The notes: generated from the letters alone by a model not told the origin. Shown: positions 33,302-41,393, counted from the stretch's first letter. The stretch is 49,091 nucleotides of DNA from Candidatus Mediterraneibacter guildfordensis (GCA_019112735.1 DXIS01000036.1:1-49091), one strand, 5' to 3'. Translations and numbers: made by a program.

Positions 33302-34351
33302 TTAATCTTCATTTACAAGCATCAGTTTGCCTTTGACAAGCCCCGGCGTCTTAAACATCTGGAATGCTTCCTGGGCCTGGCTCATGGGCATCTTCTTATA
33401 AATGAATTCCGGATCGAACTTCAGCTGTCCCGTCGCGAAATAATGCGCGGTCAGTTCCCACTCTTTTCCCGGGAACGGCGCGCTGTAGGACATCCAGGAA
33501 CCGGTCAGTTTGAATTCCTTGCGGTTCATCTGCTCCCAGAGATCCTGGGTAAATGACAGCGTCTCGTGGGGCGTGCCGATGAAGCACACATGGGATTTAT
33601 TTGCGGCCAGCTTAAATGCCATCTGCATGGTCGGCACCTGTCCGGCCGTCTCGAATACATAGCCGTATCCTTTTCCGCCGGTGATCGCCATCGCCTTATC
33701 CATGAAATCTTCTTCCGTCGTATTTACCACTTCGTCCGCGCCGAGACGCTTTGCCAGTTCCAGCCTTGCATCGCTGATATCGAATACAACGACTTTCTTC
33801 GCGCCGAAGATCTTCGTCCACTGCATGGTGAACATGCCGATCGTGCCGCCGCCCAGCACCGCCACATACTGGCCGCCCTGATAATCATTCTGGTAAACAC
33901 CGTGGATCGCCACGGTGGCCGGCTCGAACATGGCCGCCTGCTCATACGGGATGGACGGATCATAAACGATCGCATTCTGCTCCGGGATCACCACATAATC
34001 CGCGTTGCTGCCCTGCTCTCTGGAACCGATGAAGCTGTAATGCTTGCACAGGGAGAAATTGCCGTTCTGGCAGTCATCGCATTTCATGCACGGTTTCAGC
34101 GGCGCGCCGGACACATGATCGCCGACTTTGACCTTTGTCACGCCTTCGCCCACTTCGACCACATCGCCGGAGAATTCATGTCCCAGAACGATCGGATAGA
34201 AATGCACGCCGTGGTTGAGTACGCGCGGGATATCCGAACCGCAGATGCCGGACGCCTTTACTCTGACTTTGACTTCACCCGGTCCCGGCGTCGGTTCTTC
34301 ATAATCCATGTAACGCACATCTTCATTTGCACATACAACAGCTGCTTTCAT
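33302..34351 (-). CDS. Zinc-dependent polyol dehydrogenase, GatD-like
   Basis: A 349-residue medium-chain dehydrogenase. The catalytic zinc site is SGICGSDIPR (Cys), GHEFSGDVVE (His-Glu) and the later FEPATVAIHG Glu. The structural zinc cysteines are CMKCDDCQNGNFSLC and the Rossmann motif is VLGGGTIGMF. The SYSAPFPGKEWE segment is typical of galactitol-1-phosphate 5-dehydrogenase, which makes tagatose-6-phosphate. Sorbitol or another polyol is an alternative. It lies between the FGGY kinase and the PfkB kinase, two bases after the former. Confidence 0.85.
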   Translation of the reverse strand: MKAAVVCANEDVRYMDYEEPTPGPGEVKVRVKASGICGSDIPRVLNHGVHFYPIVLGHEFSGDVVEVGEGVTKVKVGDHVSGAPLKPCMKCDDCQNGNFSLCKHYSFIGSREQGSNADYVVIPEQNAIVYDPSIPYEQAAMFEPATVAIHGVYQNDYQGGQYVAVLGGGTIGMFTMQWTKIFGAKKVVVFDISDARLELAKRLGADEVVNTTEEDFMDKAMAITGGKGYGYVFETAGQVPTMQMAFKLAANKSHVCFIGTPHETLSFTQDLWEQMNRKEFKLTGSWMSYSAPFPGKEWELTAHYFATGQLKFDPEFIYKKMPMSQAQEAFQMFKTPGLVKGKLMLVNED

Positions 34352-34353
34352 GT

Positions 34354-35874
34354 TTATCTGCCTCCTCTTTCTTTCATGATGCCTTTTAACTGCTGATAAA
34401 GTTCTATGTATGTTTTATAATTTCCGTCATATACCGCACGTTTTTCAGGATCCGGCTCATGGGATCTCCTGTCGTGTACGGTCAGCCGCACCGCCTCTTC
34501 AAAATCCCGGTACATGCCGATGCCCACGCCCGCCAGGATCACCGCCCCAAGCGTGGTGGCCGTGTCCGATGACGGAACGACGATCGGTTTGCCTGTAATG
34601 TCGGACTTGATCTGGGTCCAGAGCAGGGAATTCGCCGAGCCGCCCATGGCGCGCATGACCGTCACTTTCGCGCCGGCTTCTTCCGCAACGTCCAGGTTGT
34701 GCTTCAGGGCGTATGCCGTGCCTTCCATGGCCGCACGGATAAAATGCCCCTTCGTCTTGCTGAAATCCAGCCCGTAGTACACGCCTTTGGCGTCCGGATC
34801 CCAGATCGGGGTCCGCTCGCCGGACATATAGGGCAGGAAGATCACGCCGTCGCTTCCCGGAGCGACCGCTGCCGCCTCTTCATTGAAGAGATCCAGGGAA
34901 CTCTTTCCCTGGCGTTTCCCTTCTTCCCTCTCCCAGGCGCCGAACTCTTTCTCCAGCCAGCGCATCACGCCGCCTCCGCCGGTAGTTCCGCCCTGCAGGA
35001 GCCAGTGCCCCGGGATCACATGATAGCCGAGGATCAGCCGTTCATCCGCCTGATACGTATCAGTACAGATGCTCATGCCGCCGGCCTGTCCGCCCTGCTC
35101 CTGGGTCTCCCCGCTGTGGATGACGCCTGCGCCCAGGGTTCCGCATGCCGCGTCAAGGCCGCCCGCCGCCACCGGCGTACCTGCGGCAAGCCCGCACTGC
35201 GCGGCCGCCTGCTCCGTCACCGTTCCGATGATCGCGTGGCAGGGATAGATCTCCGGCAGGATATCCGGCGAAAAGCCGAATGCCCGGCACATGTCTTCAT
35301 CCCACACGCCTTTCCTCATATCGAAACAGTGCAGCCCGTATCCCTGCGACAGTTCCTGGCTCATCACCCCGGTCAGCCGGAATGCGATAAAGCTGTTGGA
35401 CTGCAGGATCTTGTATGTCTTCGCATACACATCCGGAAGGTTCCGTTGATACCAGATGATCTTCGGCGTCGTGTAGGACGGCTGCAGCGGATTGCCGCAC
35501 AGCCCGAAGATCCGGTCCTTCCCGATCTTTTCATTATATTCTTCACAGATATCGACCGCCCGCGTATCCATCCAGATCGGCGTGTTCGCAAGGACATTTC
35601 CGTCCCGGTCCACCGGGATGGCGGACCAGCTCTGCCCGTCGATCCCCACGCCCCGGATCTCGGCCGGATCGATGCCGCCTTTCTTCAGCACTTCCGGGAT
35701 AGTCCTGCATATGGCATCCCACCATTCATCCGGGTTCTGCTCCGCCCATCCGGGGTGCGGATAATACACCGGATAGTCGCCGTTCCCGGCCGCCATCACC
35801 TGTCCGTCCTTCGCGAACACAGCGATCTTGCAGGCGCTTGTCCCGATATCAATGCCCAGTAAATATTCTCCCAT
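34354..35874 (-). CDS. FGGY-family carbohydrate kinase (xylulokinase-like)
   Basis: A 506-residue ASKHA-fold kinase of ketoses or polyols. Visible are the phosphate-1 loop GIDIGTSACKIAVF, the segment GIDGQSWSAIPVDRDGNVL and TPIWMDTRA (substrate region), GGLDAACGTLGAG (adenosine-side) and GGSANSLLWTQIKSD (FGGY signature 2). The family cannot be narrowed to xylulose: relatives act on many pentuloses, hexuloses and polyols. In this operon it would prime a sugar or polyol imported without phosphorylation, before the dehydrogenase or PfkB step. Directly downstream of lacI. Confidence 0.88.
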   Translation of the reverse strand: MGEYLLGIDIGTSACKIAVFAKDGQVMAAGNGDYPVYYPHPGWAEQNPDEWWDAICRTIPEVLKKGGIDPAEIRGVGIDGQSWSAIPVDRDGNVLANTPIWMDTRAVDICEEYNEKIGKDRIFGLCGNPLQPSYTTPKIIWYQRNLPDVYAKTYKILQSNSFIAFRLTGVMSQELSQGYGLHCFDMRKGVWDEDMCRAFGFSPDILPEIYPCHAIIGTVTEQAAAQCGLAAGTPVAAGGLDAACGTLGAGVIHSGETQEQGGQAGGMSICTDTYQADERLILGYHVIPGHWLLQGGTTGGGGVMRWLEKEFGAWEREEGKRQGKSSLDLFNEEAAAVAPGSDGVIFLPYMSGERTPIWDPDAKGVYYGLDFSKTKGHFIRAAMEGTAYALKHNLDVAEEAGAKVTVMRAMGGSANSLLWTQIKSDITGKPIVVPSSDTATTLGAVILAGVGIGMYRDFEEAVRLTVHDRRSHEPDPEKRAVYDGNYKTYIELYQQLKGIMKERGGR

Positions 35875-35885
35875 AATTGATCTCC

Positions 35886-36929
35886 TTACACATTCAGCCG
35901 CCGCACTGACCGGCCTTCCACGAATCCCGTCTTCAGCGTCACCGTTGCAGACAGCTTCTGTCCGTCGGCGTCATCTTCATTTTCATGTTCTTCCGGGATC
36001 CTTCCTTCCAGACGGCCGAGCAGGATATCAGCAGCGGCGTGCGCGATCTTCACTGTAGGCTGTGTTACGATACTCAGCTTCGGAACCGACGCCCGGGCAA
36101 AATCCACGTTGTCAAATCCGATGACAGACAGCTCGTCCGGCACCCGGATCCCCAGGTCATTGATCTCCATCATCGCGCCCACTGTCATCTCATAGTTGGA
36201 AATGAACACAGCGGTCATGTCCGGGTTCTGTTCATGCAGTTTCCACATGGCAGCCGCGCCGCCTTCGATCGTATAATTTCCTCTGGCGATCAGCGCTTCA
36301 TCTGTATCTGCCCCGGCCTCTCTGACCGCTGCCCGGAATCCCTTCAGTCTTTCTTTCGCCGTATAAATATCTTCCGGGCCGGCGATCATCCCGATCTTCC
36401 GATGCCCGGCATTTACCAGACGTTTCACCGCATCCCTTGCAGCGCCCTCATTATCAACCAGAATACAGTCGCAGGACACATCCTGCATCTTCCGGTCGAT
36501 CATCACAATGGGCCTGCCGGCACGGATAAATCTTTTAAACCCGGGATCCGAACTGCCGGCCGGCATGACGATCAGCCCGTCCACCCGCCGGTGATAGAGG
36601 AATTCCACCGCTTCCTTCTCCCGCTCCGCATCGGAACGGCAGTCGCAGATCATAGTCGCATAGCCATGGCTTCTCAGAATATCCTCCGCCTCAATAATGA
36701 TCTCGGCGAAAAAGATATTATTGAGCTCGGGGAGAACGATCCCGATGGTCTTCGTCCGGTTCGTCTTCAGCCCCCGCGCCACTTCATTTACCTCAAAATG
36801 AAGTTCCGCGATGGCTTCTTCGATCTTAATGCGGTTCTTTTCCCGGACATTTCCCCCGTTCAGATAAGAAGAGATCGTCGCCAGCCCGAGACCGGTCCGC
36901 TTTGCGATGTCCTTCATCGTAGCTCCCAT
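35886..36929 (-). CDS. LacI-family transcriptional repressor
   Basis: A 347-residue regulator with the N-terminal LacI helix-turn-helix (MKDIAKRTGLGLATISSYLN), hinge helix (EVARGLKTNRTKTIGIVLPE) and a periplasmic-binding-protein-like effector domain (GYATMICDCRSD, RVDGLIVMP, GFDNVDFA). It is encoded within the operon it most likely controls, between the aldolase and the FGGY kinase. The perfect palindromic operator at 37868-37889 is its probable site. The effector is presumably a pathway sugar phosphate. Confidence 0.93.
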   Translation of the reverse strand: MGATMKDIAKRTGLGLATISSYLNGGNVREKNRIKIEEAIAELHFEVNEVARGLKTNRTKTIGIVLPELNNIFFAEIIIEAEDILRSHGYATMICDCRSDAEREKEAVEFLYHRRVDGLIVMPAGSSDPGFKRFIRAGRPIVMIDRKMQDVSCDCILVDNEGAARDAVKRLVNAGHRKIGMIAGPEDIYTAKERLKGFRAAVREAGADTDEALIARGNYTIEGGAAAMWKLHEQNPDMTAVFISNYEMTVGAMMEINDLGIRVPDELSVIGFDNVDFARASVPKLSIVTQPTVKIAHAAADILLGRLEGRIPEEHENEDDADGQKLSATVTLKTGFVEGRSVRRLNV

Positions 36930-36994
36930 CTTCTCACCGCCTTTTCTTTTTCTGTCCGCCTGCGCGGATATTTTCCCGTATTACTCTGCCCGGA

Positions 36995-37846
36995 TTATTC
37001 TGCCTTGCTGTCGCATCCGCACATCTTCATACGGATCTTTACCTGCTCCTTGACCGCTTCCATGCCGACATTGCCCAGTTTCTTCGGATCATACGTCTCC
37101 GGCTTCTCTTCAAGCAGCTTCTTCACGGCAGCCGTATATGCAGCCCTCAGTTCTGTGGCGAAATTCACCTTGCACATACCGCGCTCCACGCACTCTCTTA
37201 CATCTTCCTCGCTTAAGCCCGATGCACCGTGAAGCACGAGCGGTACGGATACCAGTTCTTTGATCGCGCTTACACGCGGTTTGTCAAGCACCGGTGTGCC
37301 CACATAGAATCCGTGCGCCGTCCCGATGGCTACAGCCAGTGAGGATACGCCTGTGCGCTCCGCGAACTCCTTCGCCTCCTGCGGATCCGTATTCGTGTCC
37401 GCATCCGCCTCCAGGTCGTCTTCCTTGCCGCCCACTTTGCCAAGCTCGGCCTCAACCGGGATGCCAAGCGCCTTCGCCACATCGACTACCTTCTTCGTCA
37501 GTGCGATGTTGCTCTCGAAATCCTCGCCGGAACCGTCGATCATGACAGAGGTATATCCCGCGTGCATCGCCTGTACAGCCAGCTCAAAGCTGTTGCCGTG
37601 ATCCAGGTGCAGGCAGACCGGAACAGACACTTTCTCCGCCTCGGCTTTCACGATCGCCGCATAAGTCTCAACCGTTCCGTATTTAATCGTACCCGGCGTC
37701 GTCTGGAGCATGACCGGCGCTTTCAGTTCCTCAGCGGCAGCCAGCACCGCCTTCACCATTTCCATGTTCTCGATGTTGAACGCACCGACCGCATAACCGC
37801 CCTTCTGCGCGTCCAGAAGCATTTTTTCTGAAGTAACTAATGGCAT
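36995..37846 (-). CDS. Class II fructose/tagatose-bisphosphate aldolase
   Basis: A 283-residue zinc-dependent aldolase that cleaves a ketose 1,6-bisphosphate to DHAP and glyceraldehyde-3-phosphate. Zinc motifs are present: CLHLDHG, AELGKVGG (Glu), TAHGFY and LHGASGLS (His). Residues 3-13 (LVTSEKMLLDA) and the size match GatY/KbaY-type enzymes. A Cys/Lys tail (CGCDSKAE) ends the protein. It is the first gene behind the operator-promoter, so its product is probably the most abundant of the operon. GGAGGAATG precedes the ATG. Confidence 0.93.
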   Translation of the reverse strand: MPLVTSEKMLLDAQKGGYAVGAFNIENMEMVKAVLAAAEELKAPVMLQTTPGTIKYGTVETYAAIVKAEAEKVSVPVCLHLDHGNSFELAVQAMHAGYTSVMIDGSGEDFESNIALTKKVVDVAKALGIPVEAELGKVGGKEDDLEADADTNTDPQEAKEFAERTGVSSLAVAIGTAHGFYVGTPVLDKPRVSAIKELVSVPLVLHGASGLSEEDVRECVERGMCKVNFATELRAAYTAAVKKLLEEKPETYDPKKLGNVGMEAVKEQVKIRMKMCGCDSKAE

Positions 37847-37867
37847 GATTCATTCCTCCTTAATCTC

Positions 37868-37930
37868 AAAACCGAAACGTTTCGGTTTTCTCTATGTATT
37901 TATAGTAATACACGGGATGGTAATTGTCAA
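37868..37930 (-). promoter_or_regulatory. Promoter and LacI-type operator of the carbohydrate operon
   Basis: TTGACA (37925-37930), 17 bases, TACTAT (37902-37907) on the minus strand. Just downstream, 37868-37889 is a perfect 22-base palindrome with arms AAAACCGAAAC and GTTTCGGTTTT centred on CG, the LacI-family pattern. It lies over the first transcribed bases, so bound repressor would block early elongation or clearance. Confidence 0.85.
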
Positions 37931-37985
37931 GTTGAAAAATGAAGTTTGACAAAATCATGTCAGGTTTTGTCATTTTATGCAATCA

Positions 37986-38022
37986 ATAGCATAAACTTGA
38001 TTATTTTTATAGTTTATGCTAT
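37986..38022. repeat. 12-bp perfect inverted repeat
   Basis: ATAGCATAAACT and AGTTTATGCTAT flank 13 A/T-rich bases. It lies between the operon promoter and an ATPase remnant, in DNA with no intact gene. Confidence 0.6.
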
Positions 38023-38039
38023 GCAAAGCAAAGATGTCC

Positions 38040-38173
38040 GCAGACGGGAGCTTGCCCCGTTGCAGAAAATCAGGGACAATTATGAAAAGATCGTACTCTC
38101 TCTCGCCCCCGGACTCGATTCAACCTACGACGGAATAAAATCGTTCAACTTAATTGACTGGCTGCTGTCCTAA
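38040..38173 (+). pseudogene. C-terminal remnant of a COG1373/DUF4143 ATPase gene
   Basis: About 43 codons reading LAPLQKIRDNYEKIVLSLAP and ending DGIKSFNLIDWLLS before a stop match the C-terminus of AAA-type ATPases with a DUF4143 domain. The rest of the gene is missing. A second copy of the LAPLQKIRD segment lies at 38665-38694. Confidence 0.6.
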
Positions 38174-38182
38174 CCACAATAT

Positions 38183-38217
38183 TGAGTGTATAGGGGAGCC
38201 CTTCCCCTATACACTCA
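38183..38217. repeat. 15-bp perfect hairpin
   Basis: TGAGTGTATAGGGGA and its exact complement enclose five bases. Neither side has a U-tract, so it is unlike an intrinsic terminator. It ends six bases from the stop of the HPr-like gene. Confidence 0.6.
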
Positions 38218-38222
38218 CTGTC

Positions 38223-38450
38223 CTATACCGCATATTTCTGAAATATGAAAAATGCACGATCGTCGTCTGTGACCACATTCAGCGTAAGGGGCGCTGACAG
38301 ATCAAGACTGAATATTCCTAGGAAAGATTTTGCATCAACAACTTTTCTTCCGGAAACAATGTCAAATTCACCTTTCAAATTTGCAATATCTCTTGAAAAC
38401 ATTTCTATCATATCATAGTCTGTGAATCGAATACTCAGTGATCTCCTCAT
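38223..38450 (-). CDS. HPr-like protein lacking the active-site His (Crh-like)
   Basis: A 75-residue protein of the PTS HPr fold. The core VVDAKSFLGIFSLDLSAPLT matches the HPr regulatory-site helix, keeping the serine (Ser42) equivalent to HPr Ser46. The N-terminal GIHARP stretch that carries His15 is replaced by RFTDYDMIE, so it cannot relay PTS phosphate. This is the state of Bacillus Crh, which serves only in catabolite regulation. AGGAGGT precedes the ATG at 38450. The gene has its own promoter and a terminator in the leader. Whether HPr kinase modifies it is inference. Confidence 0.75.
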   Translation of the reverse strand: MRRSLSIRFTDYDMIEMFSRDIANLKGEFDIVSGRKVVDAKSFLGIFSLDLSAPLTLNVVTDDDRAFFIFQKYAV

Positions 38451-38509
38451 ATGCTTTACCTCCTGACTCTCTCCGAAATGCCCATACAGGCTTTGGCCCA
38501 TTACTGTTG

Positions 38510-38563
38510 CAAAAAAAAGACAATAACCACGTTATCCTGCATTGGATTCCCTGTTTATTGTCT
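38510..38563 (-). terminator. Terminator inside the leader of the HPr-like gene
   Basis: AGACAATAA and TTATTGTCT pair (9 bp, 28-base loop) and are followed by eight U residues on the minus strand, about 60 bases before the gene start and about 40 bases into the transcript. It suggests attenuation or a short independent RNA. The loop can form a smaller ATCC/GGAT stem. Confidence 0.65.
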
Positions 38564-38607
38564 CTTTTCTTAATATCTGCTTTCACAGATTGTATTAATA
38601 TGCACTT

Positions 38608-38636
38608 ATAATATAAGAACAAATATAACTCTGCAA
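38608..38636 (-). promoter_or_regulatory. Promoter of the HPr-like gene
   Basis: TTGCAG (38631-38636), 17 bases, TATTAT (38608-38613) on the minus strand; leader of about 150 bases. Confidence 0.6.
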
Positions 38637-38664
38637 GCATTTTTTTAGAATCTAACTCGCCTCT

Positions 38665-38694
38665 AACTCGCCCCATTACAGAAAATCAGGGACA
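38665..38694 (+). repeat. Second copy of the ATPase-remnant segment
   Basis: A 30-base segment nearly identical to 38049-38078 and encoding the same LAPLQKIRD in the plus strand. It overlaps the 3' end of the Uma2 gene. The two copies bracket the HPr-like gene. Confidence 0.6.
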
Positions 38695-39291
38695 AAATTC
38701 CGGGAAACGGATCTTCAGTTCCCCGCCAAATATCTGCACCGGCACTTCTTCTTTCATACTGTATATTGCCGGCGGCTTATCCCCTTCGAAATCATACACG
38801 ATCACCCGGTCTTTCTCCGGATCAATGACCCAGTATTCCCGTACGTCCGCGCCACAGTATTTGCCTGATTTGATCGCATAGTCCCGCTTTCTGGAAGATG
38901 GGGAAACGATTTCCGCAACAAAGTCAGGACCACCTGTCACCCGATCCTCCTTCACCTTCTCCGGATCGCATACAATAATGATATCCGGAACCACCATTGT
39001 CTTATCATCACGATCAAGCTGTACATCCACCGGACCCTGAAGCACTTTACACTTCCCACCTTTTTTATTTACATAGTCAACCATCTGGAAGCTTACCTGC
39101 ATCGCTATATCCTGATGCCGGACAGACGGGGACGCCATATCATACAATACGCCGTCGATCAGCTCGGCGCGTGTGTCTTCCGGAAGCGCATAATAATCCT
39201 CGACCGTATACCCTCTGTATCGCTCAATGCCGTATCTGATCGCACTTTCCTTAATGATGTTTACATCTGAACCCTTTTTATATTCTGTCAT
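38686..39291 (-). CDS. Uma2 family (DUF820) putative restriction-fold endonuclease
   Basis: A 201-residue protein with the PD-(D/E)xK-like fold of Uma2: YTVEDYYALPEDTRAELIDG, VPDIIIVCD, GPDFVAEIVSPSSRKRDYAI and REYWVIDPEKDRV. The Asp/Glu/Lys of VPDIIIV, FVAEIVS and the following segments are the expected active-site residues. The family is abundant in cyanobacteria and sporadic in Firmicutes. It is often duplicated and of unknown role; a transposon-type origin is suspected. GGAGG precedes the ATG. The last codons overlap an ATPase-gene repeat. Confidence 0.85.
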   Translation of the reverse strand: MTEYKKGSDVNIIKESAIRYGIERYRGYTVEDYYALPEDTRAELIDGVLYDMASPSVRHQDIAMQVSFQMVDYVNKKGGKCKVLQGPVDVQLDRDDKTMVVPDIIIVCDPEKVKEDRVTGGPDFVAEIVSPSSRKRDYAIKSGKYCGADVREYWVIDPEKDRVIVYDFEGDKPPAIYSMKEEVPVQIFGGELKIRFPEFCP

Positions 39292-39320
39292 TTCATCACG
39301 CCTCCATGCATATTACATTT

Positions 39321-40004
39321 TCAGAAGGTCAGAACTGCATTCTGCAAAAATCCGATCAATCCGCCAAGATCAAATACCTTCAGATTCTCCGCCGCGCTTT
39401 CCGGAACCTGTCTGAACCGTTTCAGATCATCAAGGATACGGCCGAGCCCTGCATAATCCGCTTCCTCGATCCCCGGATCAGCTCCTGCTTTCAGTTTCGC
39501 CGGCAGGCTGAACTGCCTGCACAGGCGGGTGTTCATTTTCGTATAATCTCCGTAATAATATTCCTCTGACAGGTATCTTTTCAGCGGAACACACGCTCCG
39601 CTTTTCTTCAGCCGGACTTCAGCGATCTCATCCCGGATTCCTGTCTCTTTGCCGTGCGCATCATAAAAACCGGCCACTTCCGGAATATAATCCCGAAAGA
39701 AACACCGGTCAATATAAAGATGGAACAGGTAGCCTCGATACACAGCTTCTCCCATCCTGTCCCGATACTTCTCGATAAAACGGTCCGGATGGGGCCACTC
39801 CATCATACATTCTTTGTACGCAGGATCCCTGAAATGCGATACTGCTTTTGCTTCCCGGCTGGTCACCGTATCCGGGAGCAGATTGCCGATATAGAAATCA
39901 TTCTGCCGCTTCGGATCTGTGCACAGCGGATCTTCCGGATCTTCATATGTTAATCTGTCAAGGTACATCTTCGCTGCGGTCAGATGTAAAATATAGCCCG
40001 GCAT
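39321..40004 (-). CDS. Zinc-dependent phospholipase C-like family protein
   Basis: A 227-residue protein with the GYILHLTAAKMYLD start (His near residue 7) and a FYIGNLLPDTV/AVSHFRDP pair typical of the zinc-dependent PLC/S1-P1-like hydrolase fold in uncharacterised clostridial proteins. HLYIDRCFFRDYIPEVAGFY contains further His/Asp. No signal peptide, so it is probably intracellular and not a toxin. I chose the ATG at 40004, which has GGGAAG upstream; the ATG at 40022 has no usable ribosome site. Function unknown. Confidence 0.7.
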   Translation of the reverse strand: MPGYILHLTAAKMYLDRLTYEDPEDPLCTDPKRQNDFYIGNLLPDTVTSREAKAVSHFRDPAYKECMMEWPHPDRFIEKYRDRMGEAVYRGYLFHLYIDRCFFRDYIPEVAGFYDAHGKETGIRDEIAEVRLKKSGACVPLKRYLSEEYYYGDYTKMNTRLCRQFSLPAKLKAGADPGIEEADYAGLGRILDDLKRFRQVPESAAENLKVFDLGGLIGFLQNAVLTF

Positions 40005-40136
40005 ATAATCACTTCCCTGCATCCCTTTGATTTACTTTTATCCATATAGCAGATTATATCAGACAGCCGGTCAGCAAACAACTAAAAGCGCATCGGATAT
40101 TTGTACCTGACAGAGAAATTTCAGTGACAAAGAGAG

Positions 40137-40241
40137 CGAATGGGAGCAAATGGAGACAGAGGAACCAGCCGCATAGAGCATCCAGCCTTTCCGACTGTTT
40201 CCTCCGCTGCCGGTTCCTCTGTCTCCATTTGCTCCCATCCG
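40137..40241. repeat. 26-bp perfect inverted repeat with 45-base loop
   Basis: Arms at 40141-40166 and 40212-40237 are exact complements (ending GGAGACAGAGGAACC on one side), and pairing continues with one mismatch to 40137/40241. It is inserted at the 3' end of a transporter remnant. The sequence style is that of REP/BIME palindromes but unrelated to the GGGACGTAGT family elsewhere in the window. Confidence 0.8.
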
Positions 40242-40430
40242 TTTATCTTTCTTTTCGATCATCAGGTAAATCCCGGCAGCGATCATTGCTGCCGCCGCTG
40301 CCTTTGGCACGTTAATCCCCTCGTGCAGGAAGATCAGGGCCAGAAGGATCGTCAGGACAGTACTGGATTTATCCACAGGTACGACTTTGTTGACATCCCC
40401 AAGCTGCAGCGCGGATCCCAATCTCATTGA
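40240..40430 (-). pseudogene. C-terminal fragment of an EamA/DMT-type transporter
   Basis: Minus-strand codons read ALQLGDVNKVVPVDKSSTVL, then LLALIFLHEGINVPKAAAAA and AGIYLMIEKK, the last quarter of an EamA-family permease. No start, no upstream membrane domains: another unrelated short fragment (GNTIPVALDGAFKLNEIGIR) lies in a different frame just upstream at about 40431-40520. Its 3' end runs into the 26-bp inverted repeat. Confidence 0.65.
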
Positions 40431-40550
40431 GCTTAAACGCGCCGTCCAAGGCCACGGGGATCGTATTCCCCACTGCCACAAGCTGGACTGTTCCCGCATT
40501 CTGGATGTGATCCGGCACCGACTGCTGCTTTTCCATGATATGTTCCACTC

Positions 40551-41393
40551 CTACCCTTTCACAGCTCCCGCTGCCACGCCTTTGATGATATGCTTCTGGC
40601 ACGCCAGGTAGAAGATGATGACCGGGATCACCGCAAGGATCAGCGCCGCCATAACAGCACCCATATCCACGCGTCCGTAGCTGCCTTTCATATACTGGAT
40701 GGCGATGGAGATCGTCTTATACTTGTTCAGGTCCAGCACGAGGTACGGAAGGAGGAAGTCGTTCCAGATCCACATCGTCTCCAGGATACCTACCGAGATA
40801 TACGTCGGTTTCATGATCGGGAGCACCACGCCGAAAAATGTGCGCAGCGGGGTACATCCGTCGATCATCGCCGCCTCCTCGATCTCAAGCGGGATGGACT
40901 TCACGAAGCCGCAGAACATAAACACCGCCAGTCCCGCTCCGAAGCCCAGATAAATGATGATGATCCCCCACGGTGTGTTGAGCCTTGTCCGGTCCGCCAC
41001 AAGGGACAGCGTGAACATCACCATCTGGAACGGCACGACCATGGAGAAGATGCAGAGCAGATAAAGGGCTTTCGTAAATTTCGTCTTCACCCTCGTGATA
41101 TACCATGCGCACATGGACGTGCACACAAGGATCACCAGCACGGAGCCCACCGTGATGAATATCGTCCAGACAACCGCGCTGAGCAGTTCGTACTTGTCGA
41201 CCGCCGTCACATAATTCTCAATACTGTTCCACGTCTTCTCCACAGGCAGCTTGAACGGCTCCTTGTTGATATAGACTTTCTTTTTAAATGAGTTCATAAG
41301 CACGATCAGGATCGGCGCGATATAGACCAGTCCGATGACCGTGAATATTCCTGTGCCGAGAAGGCTTAACGCCTGTTTCTTTTTCCCGTTCAT
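40551..41393 (-). CDS. Carbohydrate ABC transporter permease (CUT1, MalG-like)
   Basis: A 280-residue permease with six membrane helices and the cytoplasmic EAA loop MEIEEAAMIDGCTPLRTFFG-type motif (IPLEIEEAAMIDGCTPLRTF). It is the second permease of a CUT1 sugar importer. The ATG at 41393 immediately follows the stop of the first permease gene, with the ribosome site AGGAGG inside the end of that gene. No ATPase gene is near: a shared MsmX-type ATPase is expected, as in many Firmicutes. The substrate is probably an oligosaccharide or polyol. Confidence 0.93.
   Translation of the reverse strand: MNGKKKQALSLLGTGIFTVIGLVYIAPILIVLMNSFKKKVYINKEPFKLPVEKTWNSIENYVTAVDKYELLSAVVWTIFITVGSVLVILVCTSMCAWYITRVKTKFTKALYLLCIFSMVVPFQMVMFTLSLVADRTRLNTPWGIIIIYLGFGAGLAVFMFCGFVKSIPLEIEEAAMIDGCTPLRTFFGVVLPIMKPTYISVGILETMWIWNDFLLPYLVLDLNKYKTISIAIQYMKGSYGRVDMGAVMAALILAVIPVIIFYLACQKHIIKGVAAGAVKG

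Noticed and set aside
34699..37232. Long plus-strand frames (387 and 415 codons) opposite the FGGY kinase, lacI and aldolase genes
   Set aside because: Antisense to three clear genes, no ribosome sites or motifs; composition typical of shadow frames.
38183..38217. Intrinsic terminator for the HPr-like gene
   Set aside because: The stem is perfect but no U-tract follows on either strand, so I list it only as a palindrome.
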